This document shows, in pieces, positions 31,592 to 40,257 of a stretch of 64,000 bases of DNA; position 1 is the stretch's first letter, and each line of letters opens with the position of its first letter. The translations under genes and the position numbers were made by a program. The notes below the pieces were generated by a model. It saw only the letters and a list, made by a program, of their open reading frames with translations, ran no database searches and was not told the origin of the DNA. The DNA lies in contig CASFTJ010000002.1 of assembly GCA_949297715.1 (NCBI GenBank), positions 1-64,000 on the forward strand, read 5' to 3'. This DNA is from an uncultured bacterium (lineage in GTDB: Bacteria > Cyanobacteriota > Vampirovibrionia > Gastranaerophilales > Gastranaerophilaceae).

Positions 31592-34087
31592 ATGACTGAA
31601 GCTGCACAAACAGAAAAATTTTTAACAATACACGGGCACTTTTACCAGCCGCCAAGAGAAAATCCCTGGTTGGAGGCAATAGAGCTTCAGGACAGTGCGC
31701 TTCCTTTCCATGATTGGAATGAGCGAATTAATAAAGAATGCTATAACCCTAATTCAGTATCAAAAATAGTTGACAGCAGAAACAGAATTCTTGATATAGT
31801 AAACAATTACGAACACATGAGCTTTAACTTCGGGCCGACACTTCTTTCGTGGATGGAGCAGTTTGCCCCTCTTACGTATGAGAGGATAATAAAGGCAGAT
31901 ATACAAAGTATCAGCGAACATGACGGGCATGGAAATGCGATGGCGCAGGTTTATAACCATATAATCATGCCGTTGGCAAATGAAAATGACAAGATTACTC
32001 AGGTTAAGTGGGGTATAAGGGATTTTGAATACCGCTACGGCAGAAAACCTGAGGGAATGTGGCTTGCTGAAACCGCAGTTGATGATGATACTTTGCGGGT
32101 TTTGGAAGAAAACGGAATAAAATTCACTGTACTTTCACCTTATCAGGCTTTAAAAGTCAGAAAAGAGGGTGATAAAAAGTGGACGGATGTAAGCTGGGGT
32201 AATATAGATCCGGCTCGTTCTTACAGGTATTACATAAAATCTGCTCCCGGAAAGTTTATAGATTTATTTTTTTATGATGGTGCAATTTCAAAGTCTGTTG
32301 CATTTGACGAGCTTTTAAAGGACGGAAATAAATTTGCAAAACGCTTGAAGGACGGAATTTCTGATTGCAGGGATTATCCTCAGCTTATTAATATTGCAAC
32401 TGATGGCGAAAGTTACGGACATCATACCAAGTTTGGTGACATGGCGCTTGCTTATGTACTCCAAATCAAGGCAAAAGAAGAAGGTTTTATTATCACAAAC
32501 TATGGTGAATACCTCGCAAAATACAGAAGTGATTATGAAGTAGATATAAAACAGGCATCAAGCTGGAGTTGTTTCCATGGTGTAGGCAGATGGAAAGAAG
32601 ATTGCGGCTGCTCAACAGGCGGACATCCGGGATGGAATCAGAAATGGAGAAAGCCTTTAAGAGATGCCCTTGATTATTTAAGGGATGAACTTATAAAGTT
32701 GTTTGAGGATGAAGCACCGAAATATTTCAAGAAAAATTGCTGGGAAGTAAGGAACAATTATATTGACGTAATTTTAGACAGAAGTTCTTTGAGTGTTAAT
32801 AAATTTCAAAAGGAAAATTTTCTTTCGGATTTGTCTGATGAAAGTAAAGTAAAAGCAATGGAATTGTTGGAAATACAACGTCAGGCACAGTTGATGTATA
32901 CAAGCTGCGGGTGGTTTTTCTCCGAAATTTCCGGGATTGAAACCGTACAGATTATGAAATATGCGGCTCGAGCCATGCAGCTTGCGGCAGTATTTACGAA
33001 AAAAGATTTTGAATCAAGGTTTACTGAAATTCTTTCCGAGGCCAAAAGTAATATCACGGAATACGGTACAGGCAGAGATATTTTCAATAATTTTGTAAAA
33101 CCATCAATTGTTACAACAAAGCAGGTTGCAAGTTTATGGGCAATTTCATCTTTATATCAGGATTTTGAAGATGAAGAAGATGTTTATTGTTATAAAATTA
33201 TTCGTGACGATTACCAAAAAATCCAAAAGGGTAATTCTAATTTTGTCGTAGGGCATATTGAAATTCGTTCAAGAATAACCAGACAGAAATCTAATTTAAT
33301 GTTTGCTTTAATGCAATATTCAGGCGGAGATTTTCATTGTGCGATAAAAGAGTATTCGGATGATATTGAATATAACAAAATGAAAAATGATTTGATGAAA
33401 ACATTTATGCTTAATCCTCTGACTGAGATTATAAGAGCTTTGGATGAAAACTTCGGCAAAGATTACTTTACGCTAAAAGATATCTTTATTGAAGAAAGAC
33501 GTAAAATTCTACAAAGACTTCTTAAGGATAAAATGGAAAAATTTGCGCAGACATATCAGGATATGTATGATGAGGGTAAAAGTTCAATTTATCATATGCA
33601 ATCTCTCGGGCTTGCAATTCCCGATGAATTTAAGATTGCTGCAGAATACGCTCTTAGCCGCAGATTTAATGAGCTGATAAAAGATTCTAACGGTTTTGTT
33701 GAGCCTGCAGTTTTGCAGCAGGCAACCGATATAAATTATGAAGCTAAATCAATGGGCATAAAGCTTGACAAACAGCCTTCCAACAAAATTTTCAGTAAGA
33801 AAATTCTTCAAAATATTAACAGGCTTGCATATAGTTTTGAAATTCAGCAGGCAGATGTTGTCTTGGAATTATTTGATTATGTTGAAAAGTTAGAATTGGA
33901 AGTTGATATATCAGAGGCGCAAAATATATTCTTCTCTAAAATTTATTTGAATATAGAAGAAATAATTGCCTCAAGTGTTAATACGAAAAGAAATAATGAT
34001 AAGCGTTTTGCAGAAATGCTTCTTGATATCGGTACGAAACTTAATATAAACACTGAATTTTACAGGGTAAAACTTGCAAAGGTATAA
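31592..34087 (+). CDS. glycoside hydrolase family 57 (DUF3536-type alpha-amylase-like) protein
   Basis: The start at 31592 follows GAGGAG by 7 nt. The 831-residue protein opens with the GH57 signature HGHFYQPPRENPW and continues with SEHDGHGNAMAQVYNHIIMP, EGMWLAETAVDDDTLRVLEE (region of the nucleophile Glu) and NIATDGESYGHHTKFGDMAL. CFHGVGRWKEDCGC and GGHPGWNQKWRKPLRDALDY follow. The C-terminal half (about 420-830) is helical, as in the DUF3536 group. GH57 enzymes act on alpha-glucans by cleavage or transglycosylation. There is no signal peptide, so a role in glycogen-type storage polymer turnover is likely, though the exact reaction is unknown. Confidence 0.88.
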   Translation: MTEAAQTEKFLTIHGHFYQPPRENPWLEAIELQDSALPFHDWNERINKECYNPNSVSKIVDSRNRILDIVNNYEHMSFNFGPTLLSWMEQFAPLTYERIIKADIQSISEHDGHGNAMAQVYNHIIMPLANENDKITQVKWGIRDFEYRYGRKPEGMWLAETAVDDDTLRVLEENGIKFTVLSPYQALKVRKEGDKKWTDVSWGNIDPARSYRYYIKSAPGKFIDLFFYDGAISKSVAFDELLKDGNKFAKRLKDGISDCRDYPQLINIATDGESYGHHTKFGDMALAYVLQIKAKEEGFIITNYGEYLAKYRSDYEVDIKQASSWSCFHGVGRWKEDCGCSTGGHPGWNQKWRKPLRDALDYLRDELIKLFEDEAPKYFKKNCWEVRNNYIDVILDRSSLSVNKFQKENFLSDLSDESKVKAMELLEIQRQAQLMYTSCGWFFSEISGIETVQIMKYAARAMQLAAVFTKKDFESRFTEILSEAKSNITEYGTGRDIFNNFVKPSIVTTKQVASLWAISSLYQDFEDEEDVYCYKIIRDDYQKIQKGNSNFVVGHIEIRSRITRQKSNLMFALMQYSGGDFHCAIKEYSDDIEYNKMKNDLMKTFMLNPLTEIIRALDENFGKDYFTLKDIFIEERRKILQRLLKDKMEKFAQTYQDMYDEGKSSIYHMQSLGLAIPDEFKIAAEYALSRRFNELIKDSNGFVEPAVLQQATDINYEAKSMGIKLDKQPSNKIFSKKILQNINRLAYSFEIQQADVVLELFDYVEKLELEVDISEAQNIFFSKIYLNIEEIIASSVNTKRNNDKRFAEMLLDIGTKLNINTEFYRVKLAKV

Positions 34088-34669
34088 TTACCAGTCGTAG
34101 GAGCCGTATTTTTTATATAATTCGATAGTGTTGGAAATTTTGTGTTCAACAGATGCAATTTTTTTTAATACTTCAGGGGAAGAGTTTTTCTGTTTTAAAA
34201 GCTCAAGTTCAAGGAGATCTTCTTTAGCTTTTCTGACTCGTTGTTTGGTATTTTCTCTTTCGAGAAATAGCCAGCCCTCAAATCCGCATCCGGGAGGCAC
34301 AATTGACCACGGAGTTGCCGGGCAGTGCTTGCACAAGACCGGACGTTCTTCATAAATTGAGCACAAATTGTTATCCAGAAGATATTTGCAGCCATAAAAA
34401 GTTAATTTGCTTTCATCGAAGTTGTCGTCTTCTTTCAAAAGTTCAATTACGTTATCCACGACTTCTGCATCAATTTTTCTGGCAGCGTCAATAGACGGGT
34501 AAGGTACAAAAATTCGTAAAAACTCACAAGCCCCTTCATCATTTTCGGCCTGAAGTTTAAACAATTCTTCATAAGGCTTAGATGTTGTGACAACTCTGCA
34601 GCAGCGTCCGCACATTTTGCAAAGTTCCTGCGGTCGGCGGGCAAGGTATGTTTCTTCGTAGTTTCCCAT
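34088..34669 (-). CDS. YkgJ-family cysteine cluster protein
   Basis: The 193-residue protein has the YkgJ pattern of metal-binding Cys: CKMCGRCC near residue 18, then GCKYL, CSIYEERPVLCKHCP and GCGF. The CxxCxxCC...C...RPxxC layout suggests zinc or iron-sulphur binding; its biochemical role is unknown. It shares the layout, including LRIFVPY against LSIFIPY, with a second YkgJ protein at 41933, so the two are paralogues. It is convergent with and abuts the GH57 gene. The C-terminal 50 residues are a charged helix. Confidence 0.82.
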   Translation of the reverse strand: MGNYEETYLARRPQELCKMCGRCCRVVTTSKPYEELFKLQAENDEGACEFLRIFVPYPSIDAARKIDAEVVDNVIELLKEDDNFDESKLTFYGCKYLLDNNLCSIYEERPVLCKHCPATPWSIVPPGCGFEGWLFLERENTKQRVRKAKEDLLELELLKQKNSSPEVLKKIASVEHKISNTIELYKKYGSYDW

Positions 34670-34796
34670 AATTTAATTATATTCAAAATCTGTTTTAAAA
34701 AAAATATAATTAACATTTCTTAAACTTTCAAAAATAAAAGCAATAAATTACAAAAAAAATACTTTTAATATATAAGTAGTTTAAAAAGGTAGTGTT

Positions 34797-35768
34797 ATGA
34801 CATCAGTACAAAATCAGGGAAATCAACAAATTCAAGGTGCGATACCTCAAATAAAGCCTGCATATTCTCAGCAATCTTCAACCCCGCAGGTTCAGTCGGT
34901 AACTCAAGGATATAATACAGTTCCGACTATTCCGACGGCTCCTGTAGCACCGCCGCCGACTCTTCAAGCCCCTGTTGTTCAGCAGACACCGGCAGCGCAA
35001 TCTTCGCAATCGCCAAGTTATGCAGGGGTAAATATTCAGATTTATAATCCGTCGGTTGGAATTCCGAACATAAATCCGACCGGCAACATGCCGCAATCAC
35101 AGTCCCTACCTGGGATAGCTTATCCTTCAAATTATTATACACAGCAATTTGTACCTCAACCGCAGCCACAAATTATAGCACAAGGAGGTCAAGGCGGAAA
35201 TGCTACGGTTTATAATACAAATAATATTCCCCCAACATCCTCAGGCGGAATTGGCAATTCAATAGGAAACAGTCAAGATACTTCAAATGCCGCAGCAAAA
35301 GATATAACAAATGCAACAACTACAACAACCGAAAATAAAGAAACAACCAAAACGGAAGAAAAGAAGAAAACCGAAAAGCGTAAAGTTGTTGAATTAACGG
35401 ATGAATATATTAAAAATCTTGAAAATTATTTAAACAGTCAAGACAAAGAAGTTCGAATGATGGGTGCAAAAGAAGTCGTTGCAAGACTTCAGGAGGACGA
35501 CAGCAGAAAAGATGATCCTGCACTAACCGCATTAATCAATAAAATGCTTCAAGATCCTGACCAGCATATAAGAATTCTTGCATTAAGCATGTTAGACGCA
35601 AGAGTTTGCACAGGAAACGATTACACGGTAAATGTCTTGAAGAAGATGCAAAATTCAACCTCAGGCTACGGACAGGATGCGGCTCAGGCAACCAACATTC
35701 TTCTGAAAATGTCAGGCAAAGTAGTTGAAAAAGAATTTGAAGTTCCTGAAAATTCTTCAAAAAAATAA
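34797..35768 (+). CDS. HEAT-repeat protein with long Pro/Gln/Ser-rich N-terminal region
   Basis: Residues 1-170 of 323 are low complexity (Gln, Pro, Ser, Asn, Thr), probably disordered. Residues 175-200 are a highly charged Lys/Glu linker. Residues 200-305 form two to three HEAT-like helical repeats (LNSQDKEVRMMGAKEVVARL, LQDPDQHIRILALSMLDARV). There is no signal peptide. HEAT repeats bind proteins, so a scaffold role is plausible. It is followed after 11 nt by a small membrane protein gene on the same strand, likely one operon. No specific family is recognised. Confidence 0.6.
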   Translation: MTSVQNQGNQQIQGAIPQIKPAYSQQSSTPQVQSVTQGYNTVPTIPTAPVAPPPTLQAPVVQQTPAAQSSQSPSYAGVNIQIYNPSVGIPNINPTGNMPQSQSLPGIAYPSNYYTQQFVPQPQPQIIAQGGQGGNATVYNTNNIPPTSSGGIGNSIGNSQDTSNAAAKDITNATTTTTENKETTKTEEKKKTEKRKVVELTDEYIKNLENYLNSQDKEVRMMGAKEVVARLQEDDSRKDDPALTALINKMLQDPDQHIRILALSMLDARVCTGNDYTVNVLKKMQNSTSGYGQDAAQATNILLKMSGKVVEKEFEVPENSSKK

Positions 35769-35779
35769 GGTTATAGAAA

Positions 35780-36244
35780 ATGAACATCATAAGCGCAGTA
35801 AAAAATAATTACGGTAAATATATAGCCAAAGGCGTCGGGGCCGTCGGACTCGGGCTTATACTGCGTGATGCGCATAATATCGGAAAGCTTCAGGCAGATG
35901 TCCGCTCACAAAGCAGAGATGCTGATATAAGCATGGATTTATACGAAAATTCACAGCGTTTGGATTCTCCAAGCCTACTGAAAAGTGAAGTTAAAGATAA
36001 AGTAATGAAATGGCATATGGACAGTAATGTTCCGTCATTTTTTAATTCAGCAATCGGGTATTTTTCAGGTTTAGGCTCAATGCTTGTTGAATGTGTTGTT
36101 CCTTTAGGGCTTTCTGCTGTTGCACTGCTTGCAAAAGGTAAAAAACTGGCTTGCGGAAGTGCAATCGGACTTGCAGCTTATGCAGGATTTAATTTTATCA
36201 AAGACGGTTTTGGCATAGGTACAACTAAATTCCTGCAGAAATAG
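35780..36244 (+). CDS. small hypothetical membrane protein
   Basis: The 154-residue protein has two or three hydrophobic stretches: 18-30 (KGVGAVGLGLILRD), about 92-118 (YFSGLGSMLVECVVPLGLSA) and 124-140 (CGSAIGLAAYAGF). Between them is a polar helix (about 35-85). There is no classical signal peptide. The gene overlaps the 3' end of the convergent gene at 36225 by 20 nt. Cotranscription with the HEAT-repeat gene upstream is likely. No family is recognised. Confidence 0.5.
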   Translation: MNIISAVKNNYGKYIAKGVGAVGLGLILRDAHNIGKLQADVRSQSRDADISMDLYENSQRLDSPSLLKSEVKDKVMKWHMDSNVPSFFNSAIGYFSGLGSMLVECVVPLGLSAVALLAKGKKLACGSAIGLAAYAGFNFIKDGFGIGTTKFLQK

Positions 36245-37097
36245 ATTTTATAATCTTTTTTACCTTAAAAAATTCGTTTGTTAATTCTCTGCCGTTTTTT
36301 ATTCCGATAAAATTCGCATAAAAATCAATCATTAAATGTTGCGAGAATCTGTTTTGTCTGTAATATGCCTTACGGGATTTTTTGATAATCTTTTGGGAAA
36401 GTTCATAAATTTTGTTTTTTTCTGTGTCATTTGTAAGCAGAAGAAATCGTGAATAATTTTGAAAATCCAGAAGTGCCATCGGCATTACAAGGTCGCAGTT
36501 GAGAAATCTTGTTGTTTTGCGTTTTATTATATCAACTATATTAAAAGCCTTTGAATTTTCGTCCATTAGAACATTTTGGGAATTTACAAAATCAAACATG
36601 TGTAATCTTTTGTGAATTGTCTTGATTTCTTTTTCAAAATCGTCGTAACTTTCTTGAGGAAACTCTGAAACTTTTCTTAAATAATCAATAAAATCGGGTA
36701 AATCTGCTTTTGTAACATACTGGTATTTTTTGTCTTCAAAATGTTTAATCCCGCACGGAATCCCGTTTTGTCGTATTATTACCGATGCAAATTCGTTTAA
36801 AGAAGCAATTTTTTGCCCCAGGTTAAGCTCCGGAAAGTAATCTTTCTCTGGTTTTAGAGAAATTTTTTTTAAAGGTGCAGCCTCAAATTTGTCAACTTTA
36901 AGCATAAAAGTGTCATTTCCCGGAATGTGATAAACTGTGCTTGAAAACCCTTCTCCTGCCTTAAATTCCGGTGCCAAAGACTCTCGTAAGACTTTTACGG
37001 AATCTTTTCTGTCAAAAAATTCACGAAAATTTTCGTAAGTTTGTCCGCTTTCTCGTATTCCTTTAAATGCAATTTTATTAGATAAATTAATTTTCAT
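36225..37097 (-). CDS. protein-kinase-fold-like protein with N-terminal IAFKG motif
   Basis: The 290-residue protein shows several kinase-like landmarks. A glycine loop with a following valine lies at GEGFSSTVYHIPG (about 48-60), then a lysine in FMLKVDKF like the beta-3 Lys. A catalytic-loop-like FDFVNSQNVLMDE with Asn before VL follows, and then NIVDI where the DFG Asp would be. The spacing Asp-x5-Asn is one residue longer than in canonical kinases, so activity is uncertain. The C-terminal part is helical and basic. It starts NLSNKIAFKG with no signal peptide. It is 28 nt downstream of trmD on the same strand, possibly transcribed with it. Kinase-like effectors of secretion systems are one analogy. 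Confidence 0.45.
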   Translation of the reverse strand: MKINLSNKIAFKGIRESGQTYENFREFFDRKDSVKVLRESLAPEFKAGEGFSSTVYHIPGNDTFMLKVDKFEAAPLKKISLKPEKDYFPELNLGQKIASLNEFASVIIRQNGIPCGIKHFEDKKYQYVTKADLPDFIDYLRKVSEFPQESYDDFEKEIKTIHKRLHMFDFVNSQNVLMDENSKAFNIVDIIKRKTTRFLNCDLVMPMALLDFQNYSRFLLLTNDTEKNKIYELSQKIIKKSRKAYYRQNRFSQHLMIDFYANFIGIKNGRELTNEFFKVKKIIKSISAGI

Positions 37098-37125
37098 TTC
37101 GGGTAAATTTATATCTAAATCAATG

Positions 37126-37797
37126 TTATTTTAGTAAGTCAGGGCGTTTTAATTTAGTTCTAATCAGCCTTTGGCTGTTTCTGAATTCCGTAATATCTTT
37201 ATGGTTTCCGTTTAACAATACTTCAGGTACCTTTAAACCTCTATATTCTCTTGGTTTTGTGTATTGAGGATATTCTAAAAGCCCGTCAGAAAAACTGTCG
37301 TCTTCTGCACTTTCGATTTTACCTAAAGTCCCTTCAATTTTTCGGCTTACAGCGTCAATTACACAAAGTGCAGGAAGTTCTCCGCCTGTCAGAACAAAAT
37401 CTCCCAAAGAAATTTCTCTTGGTTTTATTATATCACGAATCCTTTCATCAAACCCCTCATAATGCCCGCAAAGACAGATTATCTGATTAAATCCCGCAAG
37501 CTCTTTTACAATCCTTTCGCATAAAGGCTCTCCCTGTGGTGAAAGCATTATTGTAAGAGAGTTCTCAAGCTTTTCTACACTTTCATACGCTTCCACATAA
37601 GGCTGAGGCATCAAAACCATTCCCGCTCCGCCTCCGTAAGGGGTGTCATCCACTTTTCTGTGTTTGTCGTGTGTAAATTCTCTCGGGTTTATTGTATTCA
37701 CTTCAATTACATCTGCCTCTATGGCTCGTTTTAAAATACTGTATGAGCAGTGGGTTTCTATCATCTCCGGAAACAGTGTTAATACGTCAAATCTCAT
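37126..37797 (-). CDS. trmD: tRNA (guanine-37-N1)-methyltransferase TrmD
   Basis: TrmD methylates G37 next to the anticodon and prevents frameshifting. The 223 residues contain the family landmarks FDVLTLFPEMIE, DDTPYGGGAGMVLMPQP, IMLSPQGEPL, IICLCGHYEGFDERI, EISLGDFVLTGGELPALCVI and YTKPREYRGLKVPEVLLNGN, i.e. the complete SPOUT knot and the tRNA-binding tail. The start overlaps the rimM stop by four bases (ATGA), so translation is coupled. The rimM-trmD order is the common bacterial one, but rpsP and rplS are not beside them here. Confidence 0.97.
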   Translation of the reverse strand: MRFDVLTLFPEMIETHCSYSILKRAIEADVIEVNTINPREFTHDKHRKVDDTPYGGGAGMVLMPQPYVEAYESVEKLENSLTIMLSPQGEPLCERIVKELAGFNQIICLCGHYEGFDERIRDIIKPREISLGDFVLTGGELPALCVIDAVSRKIEGTLGKIESAEDDSFSDGLLEYPQYTKPREYRGLKVPEVLLNGNHKDITEFRNSQRLIRTKLKRPDLLK

Positions 37798-38306
37798 TCC
37801 AGAAGCCCCTCTATATTGTTTATTGTTATTTTTTTGTCTTTTAGGCTTACTTCTGTTACTATCGCCTGTACAAAAGGTACAAGAGATATGTTTTTGGATT
37901 TAGTTTTTACAGATAGCAAATCATTTGCTCCGTTATTTGATACCCCGACTACAAAACCGACTTTTGCACCGTTTTCATCCACTACATCAAGCCCGACAAG
38001 TTCGTCTATCAGAAACTCGTCTTCTTCAAGCGATTCTCTTATCGTTTCTTCTTCCACAAAAAGCAGACTTCCTTTATATTCAAGAAGTTCATCTATAGAA
38101 TTTATTCCGTTAAATTTAACTATCGCTGTGTTCTTTTGAACTCTTACATTTTTTATTTTTAACGGTTTGTATTCATTTTCGGATTTCACGAAAACTTCTT
38201 TTAAATTGCAGAAAAAATCTTCCTGATTTCTTGAAAATCCGACTTTTGCTTCTCCTTGAATTCCGTGAAAATTTAGGATTTTACCGACTGAAATAAATTT
38301 TGTCAT
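37794..38306 (-). CDS. rimM: ribosome maturation factor RimM
   Basis: RimM assists 30S head assembly around S19. The 170-residue protein has the N-terminal RimM barrel (ISVGKILNFHGIQGEAKVGF) and the PRC-barrel C-terminal half (LIDELVGLDVVDENGAKVGF, LLSVKTKSKNISLVPFVQAI). It overlaps the upstream zinc-ribbon gene and the downstream trmD gene by four bases each, indicating a tightly coupled three-gene unit. Confidence 0.95.
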   Translation of the reverse strand: MTKFISVGKILNFHGIQGEAKVGFSRNQEDFFCNLKEVFVKSENEYKPLKIKNVRVQKNTAIVKFNGINSIDELLEYKGSLLFVEEETIRESLEEDEFLIDELVGLDVVDENGAKVGFVVGVSNNGANDLLSVKTKSKNISLVPFVQAIVTEVSLKDKKITINNIEGLLE

Positions 38307-39412
38307 GATTCGGCTGTTTCTTCAACTTCAACTTTTTTAGGTTTTCTTCCGCGTTTCGGTTTTTCTTCTTCTAAAACATCGCTATTTTCAGCAGGTTGAG
38401 GCTGTTCAACTTCACTTTCTGCTGCGGCAGCCTGTTCTTCAGCAGCTTTTTTTGCGGCTTTTTCTGCGGCTTTAGCAGCAGCCTTAGCTTCTGCTAAAGC
38501 TTGATGTTCTTCCATTTTTTTCTTAAATTCTTCCGGAATATCGGTTCTGTCCTGATTCCATCTTTGTAATCCCATTTGTGAGCGGATTAAGCCGATTCCT
38601 ACGTGAACTCGCCACTCATCCATTTTTAACTGTGCCGCAATAATCTTGTGGCATCCGATTGGAGGTAACGGAAGTAATGGCTCATACAAGTTTTTAATTG
38701 CAAAAAGCTGATCCGGTGAGATTGCAAGCTTACGTTTCGGGAACGGAATTTTTGGAAGCATAAGCTTTTGTCTTACAAGATTTATACCGAAAAATACTTT
38801 TCTCGGTTCAAGTCCTATTTTTTCTCCGATAACTTCGTGCGCATCAGGGTTTGGAAGCGGAAGCATCATTTTGTAGAGCAATTCAATTTGTTCAAGCTGT
38901 TCCTTGCTTACTAAAAGCTGTTTTGGCGCTTTCGGTTTGCCTTGCGGACGTCTGTTGTTAAATCTGTTATTACCCTGAGGGCGTCTGTTATTGTTGTTAA
39001 ATCTGTTGTTATAACCGCCCTGCTGAGGTCTTTGATTGTTACGGCGCTGGTTGTATCCGCCACCTTGATTATTTCTGTTATAACCACCCTGACGATTGTT
39101 GTTGTCACGTCTAAAGCCGCCTTGATTATTGTAATTGCGCTGCTGCTGCGGTCTTCTGTAACCTTGGTTTTCGTTTCCGCCGCTTGAATAACTGTTATAG
39201 AACTGCGGTCTGTCTTCTGTACTGTAGCTCCTCAAATTCTGCTGTTCTTCTTCATTTGAGGGTTGTGGTGCACTGTAAGATTCTCCGCTATCGCCGGAGG
39301 ATGGGTTTATCATCATCTTCTTATCAGGATACAGACAATCCGGACATATTACTCTTTTGGGGTTTTTCGTTTCAAATTCACGCCCGCACTTAACGCACTT
39401 GTTTACATACAT
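38303..39412 (-). CDS. zinc-ribbon, RG/N-rich, AT-hook-like putative RNA/DNA-binding protein
   Basis: Order of parts in 369 residues: a zinc ribbon (CVKCGREF...CPDC, 6-26) and an acidic spacer. Then comes a 90-residue tract rich in Arg, Asn, Gln and Gly with repeated RRPQG and NNQGG (about 80-165). Two tandem copies of a 55-residue helical unit follow (QLEQIELLYKMMLPLPNPDA and QLFAIKNLYEPLLPLPPIGC, each ending near a VxxGIxLxR helix). Last is an Ala/Glu coiled region and KPKRGRKPKK, an AT-hook-like tail. It is the first gene of a coupled unit with rimM and trmD, pointing to ribosome or RNA work. No family is recognised. Confidence 0.65.
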   Translation of the reverse strand: MYVNKCVKCGREFETKNPKRVICPDCLYPDKKMMINPSSGDSGESYSAPQPSNEEEQQNLRSYSTEDRPQFYNSYSSGGNENQGYRRPQQQRNYNNQGGFRRDNNNRQGGYNRNNQGGGYNQRRNNQRPQQGGYNNRFNNNNRRPQGNNRFNNRRPQGKPKAPKQLLVSKEQLEQIELLYKMMLPLPNPDAHEVIGEKIGLEPRKVFFGINLVRQKLMLPKIPFPKRKLAISPDQLFAIKNLYEPLLPLPPIGCHKIIAAQLKMDEWRVHVGIGLIRSQMGLQRWNQDRTDIPEEFKKKMEEHQALAEAKAAAKAAEKAAKKAAEEQAAAAESEVEQPQPAENSDVLEEEKPKRGRKPKKVEVEETAES

Positions 39413-39515
39413 ATTGAAAGCCTCTTAATTAGAAAAAATAATTGCATAATAAAAATTAATTTAAAAAAAGATTACTCCTCGGTAAAATATAAATATCAAT
39501 ATACTTAATACTCAT

Positions 39516-39544
39516 ATAATAACACAGATACAAAATATTTGCAA
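39516..39544 (-). promoter_or_regulatory. promoter of the zinc-ribbon-rimM-trmD unit
   Basis: On the - strand TTGCAA, a 17-nt spacer, then TATTAT. The transcript would start near 39509 with a leader of about 97 nt. Confidence 0.55.
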
Positions 39545-39555
39545 GTGGAGATTAA

Positions 39556-39993
39556 TTATTTTTCAACCCAAATGGTCACCGGACCGTCGTTTATTAGCGA
39601 TATTTCCATCATCGCGCCAAATTTACCTGTCTTAACAATAAGTCCTGATTTTGATAAAAGTTTTACAAATCCCTCATACAATTCGTTTGCGATTTCAGGA
39701 TTGGCTGCGTTATCAAAACTCGGACGAGTGCCTTTTTTGCAGTCTGCGCATAGGGTAAACTGTGATACTACAAGTATTTCGCCTTTGGTATTTTGGATGG
39801 AAAAATTCATTTTTTCATTTTCATCTTCAAATATTCTTAAATTTAAAACTTTTTGTGAAAGTTTTTCTGCATTTTCAAGTGTATCTGATTTTTCTACCCC
39901 TAAAAATATAAGCATGCCGGCATTTATGGAGGAATAAATCTCGCCGTCAATCTTAACGGAAGCTTCTTTAACTCTTTGTATTAGCGCTTTCAT
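39556..39993 (-). CDS. dtd: D-aminoacyl-tRNA deacylase
   Basis: Dtd hydrolyses D-aminoacyl-tRNAs and mischarged glycyl-tRNA-Ala. The 145-residue protein carries the family start MKALIQRVKEASVKIDGEI, the catalytic SQFTLCAD motif and the cross-subunit motif near the C-terminus, here NDGPVTIWVE rather than the usual NxGPVT. The length is as usual. The first 26 bases overlap the end of the upstream AbrB-like gene, so the two are cotranscribed. Confidence 0.94.
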   Translation of the reverse strand: MKALIQRVKEASVKIDGEIYSSINAGMLIFLGVEKSDTLENAEKLSQKVLNLRIFEDENEKMNFSIQNTKGEILVVSQFTLCADCKKGTRPSFDNAANPEIANELYEGFVKLLSKSGLIVKTGKFGAMMEISLINDGPVTIWVEK

Positions 39994-40144
39994 CCTTTTT
40001 TTCTACTTTCTTGATTTTTAAAATATCATTTTCTATTTGCATTTCAATATTATCATTTTCAGGATCTATTTTAAGTAATTCAATTATCACTTTTGGAATA
40101 AATAAAGACCAGCCGTTGCCGGTTCTAAATAAGCGTCTTTCCAT
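39968..40144 (-). CDS. AbrB/MazE-like (SpoVT-AbrB) DNA-binding protein
   Basis: The ATG at 40144 is preferred to a GTG at 40153 because AGG sits at proper distance only for the former. The 58-residue protein is a swapped-hairpin domain: RRLFRTGNGWSLFIPKVIIE, then LLKIDPENDNIEMQIENDILKIKK. Such proteins are transition-state regulators or antitoxins. No toxin gene is adjacent, since dtd follows. It is divergent from a prepilin gene across about 110 bp with three CATGT-centred repeats, so autoregulation and control of the prepilin gene are plausible. Confidence 0.75.
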   Translation of the reverse strand: MERRLFRTGNGWSLFIPKVIIELLKIDPENDNIEMQIENDILKIKKVEKKDESANTKS

Positions 40145-40171
40145 GTTATGCACCTATACTTAACATTGTCT

Positions 40172-40223
40172 ATAACATGTACTTTATAAAAGAGAAAACA
40201 TGTTTTATACTATACCATGTTTA
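40172..40223. promoter_or_regulatory. three CATGT-centred operator-like repeats between AbrB-like and prepilin genes
   Basis: ATAACATGTA (40172), the perfect 12-bp palindrome AAAACATGTTTT (40195-40206) and ACCATGTTTA (40214) share a TATAxxCATGT core in alternating orientation. They lie between the divergent start codons at 40144 and 40258. They overlap plausible -10 elements (TATACT at 40206). Confidence 0.5.
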
Positions 40224-40257
40224 TAACCAGTTATATACAATTTAAAGAAAGGTGATT

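Noticed and set aside
36225-36244. Frameshift or misannotation causing the overlap of two convergent genes
   Set aside because: Both frames are sound to their stops; a 20-nt convergent overlap is normal in a compact genome.
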